64,000 nt of DNA from Streptomyces sp. ISL-1 (GTDB taxonomy: Bacteria; Actinomycetota; Actinomycetes; Streptomycetales; Streptomycetaceae). The notes under the pieces were generated by a model. That model was not told the origin of the DNA, ran no database searches, and saw nothing but the letters and a program-made list of their open reading frames with translations. The DNA is taken from assembly GCF_018614585.1 (NCBI RefSeq), contig NZ_JAGGOI010000032.1, positions 1-64,000 of the forward strand. Reading direction: 5' to 3'. Numbering within the stretch: the stretch's first letter is position 1; each line of letters starts with the position of its first letter. Made by a program: the position numbers and the translations under genes. This document shows, piece after piece, positions 59,520-64,000 of this stretch.

Positions 59520-61661
59520 TCATTGACCACCACCCAGCAGGCCCGCCGCCCGCGCCCAGCGGTACTTCGCGCCGAGGGCCGCCACCGGCTTCTCCGTGGT
59601 GTACGGATACGCCACGACGCCCCGCTCGAAGAGGTACTGGCAGGCCTCCTCGACCTCGACGTCGCCCGCCAGCGAAGCCACCACGGGCTTCTCGATGCCC
59701 CGTGCCCGGAACTCCTCGACCACCCGCGCCGTCAGCTCGGCGAAGACCATCGGCGGAGTGACGATCGTGTGCCAGTAGCCCAGCACCAGCGCATGGATCC
59801 GCGGGTCCTCCAGACCCAGCCGGATCGTCGCCTCGTACGTGGAGGGCGGCTCGCCGCCGGTGATGTCGATCGGGTTCCCGGCCGCCCCGAAGGGCGGAAT
59901 GAACGCCTTGAACGCCGCGTCCAGATCCTCCGGGATCTCCATCAGCCGCAGCCCGTTGTCGACGATCGCGTCCGACAGCAGCACGCCCGAACCGCCGGCT
60001 CCCGTGATGATGACGACGTTGTCGCCCTTCGGCGTCGGCAGCACCGGCAGCGCCCGCGCGTACTCGAGCATCTCGTTCAGACCGGGCGCGCGGATCACGC
60101 CCGCCTGCCGCAGGATGTCGTCGTACACCGCGTCGTCACCCGCGAGAGCGCCCGTGTGCGACCCCGCCGCCTTGGCCCCCGCCGCCGTACGCCCGGCCTT
60201 GAGCACCACCACCGGCTTCTTCGGAACGGTCGCCCGGGCCGCCTCCACGAACGCCCGCCCGTCCTTGAGGTCCTCCAAGTGCATCGCGATGCACTTGGTG
60301 TTGGGGTCCTCGCCGAACCAGGTGAGCAGATCGTCCTCGTCGAGGTCGGATTTGTTGCCGAGCCCGACGATCGCGGAGACCCCCGTCTTCGTCGTACGGG
60401 CGAAGCCGAGGATCGCCATCCCGATGCCGCCCGACTGCGAGGTCAGCGCCACCCCGCCCTTGACGTCGTACGGAGTGCAGAAGGTGGCGCAGAGGTCCTG
60501 CCAGGTGGAGTAGTAGCCATAGATGTTCGGACCGAGCAGCCGCACGCCGTACCGCTCGGCGATGGCCACGATCTCGGCCTGCAGCTCGTGTTCACCGGTC
60601 TCGGCGAAGCCGGAGGGGATCAGGACGGCGTTCGGTATGCCCTTGCGGCCCACCTCTTCGAGAGCGGACGCCACGAACTTCGCGGGGATCGCGAATATCG
60701 CCACATCAGGCTCACCCGGAACATCCGTCACGCTCTTGTACGCCTTGCGGCCCTGAATGTCATCGGCCTTGGGGTTCACCGGATGGATGTCGCCCGGAAA
60801 ACCTCCGTCGATCAGGTTGCGCATGACCGAATTGCCGATCTTGCCCTGCTCGTTGGAGGCGCCGATCACCGTCACGGAGCGCGGCTGCATCAGCCGGCGC
60901 ATCGAGGTGAGGATTTCGTCGCGCGAGTACTGGCGCCGCGTGGCCGGAGTCTCGTCGGTGAGCAGGATCCGTACGTCAGCGGCCATCACCCCGTCCGCCG
61001 ACGCGAACACCGGGTTGAGGTCCACCTCGGCGATCTGGGGGAAGTCGGCGGCCAGTTGTCCGACCTTGACGATCAGGTCGGCGAGCGCCTCCCGGTCGAC
61101 GGCCGGCTCGCCACGCACCCCGCGCAGGATCTCGGCAGCGCGGATCCCGTCGAGCATCGACAGCGCGTCGTCCTTGGAGGCGGGCGCCAGGCGGAAGGTG
61201 ACGTCCTTGAGGACTTCTACCAGCACCCCGCCCAGCCCGAACGCCACAACTTTCCCGAACGTCGGGTCCGTGACCGTGCCGATGAGAACCTCGGTCCCGG
61301 CAGGCACCATCTGCTGCACCTGGATGCCGAGAATGCGCGCACCGGGGTCGTACGCCTTGGCGTTGGTGACGATCGCCGTGAACGCCGCCCGCACTTCTGC
61401 CGCCGAGGCGACCCCGATGCGTACGCCGCCCGCCTCCGTCTTGTGCAGGATGTCCGGCGACACGATCTTCATGGCCACCGGGAACCCGATCCGGTCGGCG
61501 AACGCGACTGCCTCGTCCGCCGTTTCCGCGAGCGCCTCGGCCGGGGTCGGGATGCCGTAGGCGTCAGTGACGGCCTTGCCCTCGGGGGCGGTCAGAGCTG
61601 TACGGCCCGCGGCGAGCGCCGCGTTCAGCACCGCGCGTACAGCTGCGCTGTCGTACGCCAC
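59520..61661 (-). CDS. NDP-forming acyl-CoA synthetase (acetate--CoA ligase family)
   Basis: A 713-residue single-chain acyl-CoA synthetase of the NDP-forming superfamily, which interconverts acyl-CoA plus NDP and phosphate with acid plus NTP. Domain order is ATP-grasp first (AMKIVSPDILHKTEAGGVRI, EVLIGTVTDPTFGKVVAFGL, about residues 20-235), then CoA-binding (VTVIGASNEQGKIGNSVMRN), then the ligase-CoA domains with LTSQSGGIGMAILGFA. SHTGALAGDDAVYDD carries the phosphorylated histidine region. It starts with GTG 61661, overlapping the frc stop by one base. Beside oxalate genes it may activate oxalate or recover energy from an acyl-CoA; this is inference. A 713-codon antisense frame covering it is a compositional shadow. 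Confidence 0.92.
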   Translation of the reverse strand: MAYDSAAVRAVLNAALAAGRTALTAPEGKAVTDAYGIPTPAEALAETADEAVAFADRIGFPVAMKIVSPDILHKTEAGGVRIGVASAAEVRAAFTAIVTNAKAYDPGARILGIQVQQMVPAGTEVLIGTVTDPTFGKVVAFGLGGVLVEVLKDVTFRLAPASKDDALSMLDGIRAAEILRGVRGEPAVDREALADLIVKVGQLAADFPQIAEVDLNPVFASADGVMAADVRILLTDETPATRRQYSRDEILTSMRRLMQPRSVTVIGASNEQGKIGNSVMRNLIDGGFPGDIHPVNPKADDIQGRKAYKSVTDVPGEPDVAIFAIPAKFVASALEEVGRKGIPNAVLIPSGFAETGEHELQAEIVAIAERYGVRLLGPNIYGYYSTWQDLCATFCTPYDVKGGVALTSQSGGIGMAILGFARTTKTGVSAIVGLGNKSDLDEDDLLTWFGEDPNTKCIAMHLEDLKDGRAFVEAARATVPKKPVVVLKAGRTAAGAKAAGSHTGALAGDDAVYDDILRQAGVIRAPGLNEMLEYARALPVLPTPKGDNVVIITGAGGSGVLLSDAIVDNGLRLMEIPEDLDAAFKAFIPPFGAAGNPIDITGGEPPSTYEATIRLGLEDPRIHALVLGYWHTIVTPPMVFAELTARVVEEFRARGIEKPVVASLAGDVEVEEACQYLFERGVVAYPYTTEKPVAALGAKYRWARAAGLLGGGQ

Positions 61662-62890
61662 TAGATGACTCCGTTCGTCTTGAGCAGCCGCAGTTCCTCG
61701 TCGCCGAGCCCCAGCTCACCGACGTACACCTCTTCGTTGTGCTCGCCGAGCAGCGGCGATGACACCACTTCCACCGGGGAGTCCGAGAGCTTCAGCGGAC
61801 TGCCGACCGTGGTGAAGGAACCGCGCTTGGGATGCGACACCTCGACGACCATCTCGTTCGCGACCAGCGACTGGTCCTCGATGATCTCCTTGGTGGACAG
61901 AATCGGCCCGCACGGGATGTTGTGGGCGTTGAGCTGCTCCAGCACCTGCCACTTGGGCAGAGTCGAGGACCACTCCTCGATCAGCTGGAACATCTTCGAC
62001 AGCTTCGGCAGCCGCGACTCCGGCGTCGCCCACTCGGGGTCGTCCGCCAGCTCCGGCCGGCCGATCAGCTCCGACAGCGGCTGCCAGCCCACCGGCTGCA
62101 CAATGACGTAGACATAGTCGTTGGGGCCGCCGGGCGAGCACTTCACCGCCCAGCCGGGCTGCCCGCCGCCGGACGCGTTGCCGCTGCGCGGCACCTCGTC
62201 GCCGAAGTCCCTGTTCGGATACTCAGCGAGCGGACCGTGCGCCAGACGCTGCTGGTCGCGCAGCTTCACCCGGCACAGATTCAGCACCGCGTGCTGCATC
62301 GCCACATTGACCCGCTGGCCCCGCCCGGTGTGCTCCCGCTGGAACAGCGCGGCGAGAATCCCCGCCACCGCGTGCACGCCGGTACCGGAGTCACCGATCT
62401 GCGCGCCGGTGGCGAGCGGCGGCCCGTCCTCGAAGCCGGTCGTCGACATCGAGCCGCCCATGGCCTGCGCCACGACCTCGTACGCCTTGAAGTTGGTGTA
62501 CGGGCCCTCGCCGAAGCCCTTGATCGAGGCGTACACGATCCGCGGATTGATCTCCTGGATCTTCTCCCAGGTGAACCCCATCCGGTCCACAGCCCCGGGG
62601 GCGAAGTTCTCGACCATCACATCGCTGCGCTTGATCAGCTCGGTGAGGATTTCCTTGCCGCGCTCCGTCTTGGTGTTGAGCGTGATGCTCCGCTTGTTGC
62701 AGTTGAGCATCGTGAAGTAGAGCGAGTCGACATCGGGCAGATCCCGCAGCTGCTTGCGCGTGATGTCGCCGCTCGGGGCCTCCAGCTTCACCACGTCGGC
62801 GCCGAGCCAGCCGAGCAGTTGGGTCGCGGAAGGTCCGGACTGCACATGGGTCATGTCGAGGACGCGCACGCCCTCAAGAGCCTTGGTCAT
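61661..62890 (-). CDS. frc: Formyl-CoA:oxalate CoA-transferase
   Basis: A 409-residue class III CoA-transferase (CaiB/BaiF) that moves CoA from formyl-CoA to oxalate, priming oxalate for decarboxylation. The start has VLDMTHVQSGPSATQLLGWL and the sequence continues with VVKLEAPSGDITRKQL and DSLYFTMLNCNKRSITL. The catalytic Asp lies in the GDSGTGVHAVAGILAAL motif. The C-terminal GEVPRSGNASGGGQPGWAVK and QWQVLEQLN-like regions match formyl-CoA transferases. It follows oxc by 12 nt and overlaps the synthetase start by one base, giving a tight oxalate operon. Confidence 0.95.
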   Translation of the reverse strand: MTKALEGVRVLDMTHVQSGPSATQLLGWLGADVVKLEAPSGDITRKQLRDLPDVDSLYFTMLNCNKRSITLNTKTERGKEILTELIKRSDVMVENFAPGAVDRMGFTWEKIQEINPRIVYASIKGFGEGPYTNFKAYEVVAQAMGGSMSTTGFEDGPPLATGAQIGDSGTGVHAVAGILAALFQREHTGRGQRVNVAMQHAVLNLCRVKLRDQQRLAHGPLAEYPNRDFGDEVPRSGNASGGGQPGWAVKCSPGGPNDYVYVIVQPVGWQPLSELIGRPELADDPEWATPESRLPKLSKMFQLIEEWSSTLPKWQVLEQLNAHNIPCGPILSTKEIIEDQSLVANEMVVEVSHPKRGSFTTVGSPLKLSDSPVEVVSSPLLGEHNEEVYVGELGLGDEELRLLKTNGVI

Positions 62891-62902
62891 GAGAGGGCTC
62901 CT

Positions 62903-64000
62903 CTACTTGTACATGGTCTGGTTCATGGTTCCGGGGGCGTACGCGTCGGGGTCCACCCAGACGTTGATCAGCGAGGGCAGCCCGGACTCACGGGCGCGGC
63001 GCAGCGCGGGCGCGATGTCGGCGGGGTCGCGCACCTCCTCGCCGTAACCGCCCAGCATCTGGGCGAACTTGTCGTAGTGGACATCGCCGAGGGTGTTGCC
63101 GACCCGCTCGCGCTCCAGGCCGTACTTCTGCGCCTGGCCGTAACGGATCTGGTTCATCGAGGAGTTGTTGCCGACGATCCCGACGAAGGGCAGGTTGTAG
63201 CGGACGAGCGTCTCGAAGTCCCAGCCGGTCAGCGAGAATGCGCCGTCGCCGAAGAGCGCGACGACCTCCTTGTCGGGCCGCGCCTGCTTGGCGGCGAGGA
63301 CGAAGGGGATGCCGACGCCGAGCGTGCCGAGCGGGCCGGGGTCCATCCAGTGGCCGGGCGACTTGGGCTGGACGACCTGTCCGGAGAAGGTGACGATGTC
63401 GCCGCCGTCGCCGATGTAGATGGAGTCCTCGGTCAGGAAGTCGTTGATCTCGCTGACCAGGCGGTACGGGTGGATGGGGGAGGCGTCCGAGCGCAGCTGC
63501 GGCAGGCGCTTGTCGAGGGCCACCTGCTCGGCGGCGCGCAGCTCTTCGAGCCAGGCCTTGCGCTTGACCGCACCGCCGTTGAGGCGGCCTGACACCGACT
63601 GACTGACAGATTTCAGAATCTGTCCGGCGTCACCCACTATCCCGAAATCGATGTCCCGGTTCTTGCCCACCGTCCGGTAGTCGAGGTCGATCTGCACGAC
63701 CTTCGCGTTCGGCGAAAGGCGCTTGCCGTACCCCATCCGGAAGTCGAAGGGGGTGCCGACGATGACGATGACGTCGGCGTTGGAGAAGGCGTACCGCCGC
63801 GAGAGCTGGAAGTGGTGCGGGTCTCCGGGCGGCAGCGTTCCGCGCCCCGCTCCATTCATGTAGGCGGGCACATTCAGCGTCCGTACGAGCTCGACCGCCG
63901 CGTCCGTGGCACGTGTCGTCCACACCTGGCTGCCGAGCAGGATCGCCGGCTTCTCCGCGTGCACCAGCAGATCCGCGAGCTTCTCCACGGCCTCCGGGTC
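62903..64000 (-). CDS. oxc: Oxalyl-CoA decarboxylase, C-terminal part (cut by window end)
   Basis: A thiamine-diphosphate enzyme that converts oxalyl-CoA to formyl-CoA and carbon dioxide. About 365 C-terminal residues of a protein normally near 570 are in the window; the N terminus lies beyond 64000. Visible are the central FAD/ADP-like domain (AEKPAILLGSQVW, NADVIVIVGTPFDFRMGYGK) and the ThDP-binding domain with the GDGAFSLTGWDFETLVRYNL to VGNN magnesium motif. The tail NVWVDPDAYAPGTMNQT is typical for Oxc. It is the first visible gene of the minus-strand oxalate operon, 12 nt upstream of frc. Confidence 0.95.
   Translation of the reverse strand, partial: DPEAVEKLADLLVHAEKPAILLGSQVWTTRATDAAVELVRTLNVPAYMNGAGRGTLPPGDPHHFQLSRRYAFSNADVIVIVGTPFDFRMGYGKRLSPNAKVVQIDLDYRTVGKNRDIDFGIVGDAGQILKSVSQSVSGRLNGGAVKRKAWLEELRAAEQVALDKRLPQLRSDASPIHPYRLVSEINDFLTEDSIYIGDGGDIVTFSGQVVQPKSPGHWMDPGPLGTLGVGIPFVLAAKQARPDKEVVALFGDGAFSLTGWDFETLVRYNLPFVGIVGNNSSMNQIRYGQAQKYGLERERVGNTLGDVHYDKFAQMLGGYGEEVRDPADIAPALRRARESGLPSLINVWVDPDAYAPGTMNQTMYK

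Noticed and set aside
59523..61664. A 713-codon open frame on the plus strand, the same length as the synthetase gene it covers
   Set aside because: It mirrors the minus-strand acyl-CoA synthetase codon for codon and reads as Arg/His/Gly-rich sequence without motifs. It is a shadow of G/C third-position bias.

Overview
The window is high-GC actinobacterial DNA and is most likely a stretch of a Streptomyces chromosome. The evidence is strong G/C third-position bias with long antisense shadow frames, GTG and TTG starts, twin-arginine leaders on many secreted enzymes, a large ATPase-LuxR regulator, rare TTA codons placed in leader peptides, and compact operons joined by ATGA/GTGA overlaps. No tRNA, rRNA, CRISPR array or complete mobile element was seen.

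Region by region. 0.1-6.9 kb holds an ATP-dependent DNA ligase, a FusB-like zinc-finger protein, a pterin carbinolamine dehydratase, a divergent NmrA-type reductase / AraC regulator pair, a methyltransferase, a small protein with serine at every third residue, and an aldo-keto reductase. 7.1-13.5 kb is one co-directional run: pqqA-B-C-D-E (pyrroloquinoline quinone synthesis), then a truncated GH105 hydrolase, a secreted lyase-like protein and a twice-frameshifted GH28 pectinase with a CBM35-like tail. 13.7-28.3 kb is mixed: SpoIIE/PP2C phosphatase, acyl-CoA synthetase, LysR regulator and transporter, a thioredoxin-like 2Fe-2S protein, two Tat-exported phosphoesterases, FdhD, a ketopantoate-reductase-like protein, a KAS III, a NUDIX hydrolase and a GntR regulator. 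28.4-37.0 kb carries an ATPase-LuxR regulator and a TetR regulator opposite a molybdenum hydroxylase operon: a fused 2Fe-2S/Mo subunit, a FAD subunit with a cysteine insert, and XdhC.

37.0-48.9 kb is a sugar module. It has a ROK regulator, a ribose-type ABC importer, a Gfo/Idh/MocA dehydrogenase, a TIM-barrel isomerase, and a 1,232-residue secreted protein combining PQQ sugar dehydrogenase-like, PKD, CBM6, ThuA and DUF1080 domains. A conserved block of about 80 bp lies upstream of both the ROK gene and the giant gene and probably marks a shared regulon. 49.0-57.1 kb is an ebo-type operon (eboC, a TIM barrel, eboA, eboB, eboE, eboF) headed by a myo-inositol-phosphate-synthase homologue where other lineages carry the dehydroquinate-synthase-like EboD. 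It is followed by a Tat-exported TIM barrel. 57.3-64.0 kb has a secreted acid phosphatase and then, on the minus strand, an oxalate module: oxalyl-CoA decarboxylase (cut by the window end), formyl-CoA transferase, an NDP-forming acyl-CoA synthetase and an oxalate/formate-type antiporter.

How the parts may work together (inference): PQQ made at 7-10 kb could serve the PQQ-dehydrogenase-like domain at 45 kb. FdhD at 24 kb could mature a formate dehydrogenase that uses formate from oxalate breakdown. The sugar module plus the exported TIM barrels fits oxidation of glycosides to 3-keto sugars. The observations most worth following are the cyclase swap in the ebo operon, the pqq-pectinase operon with 11-nt-spaced repeats in front of it, the shared ROK promoter block, and the serine-triplet protein.
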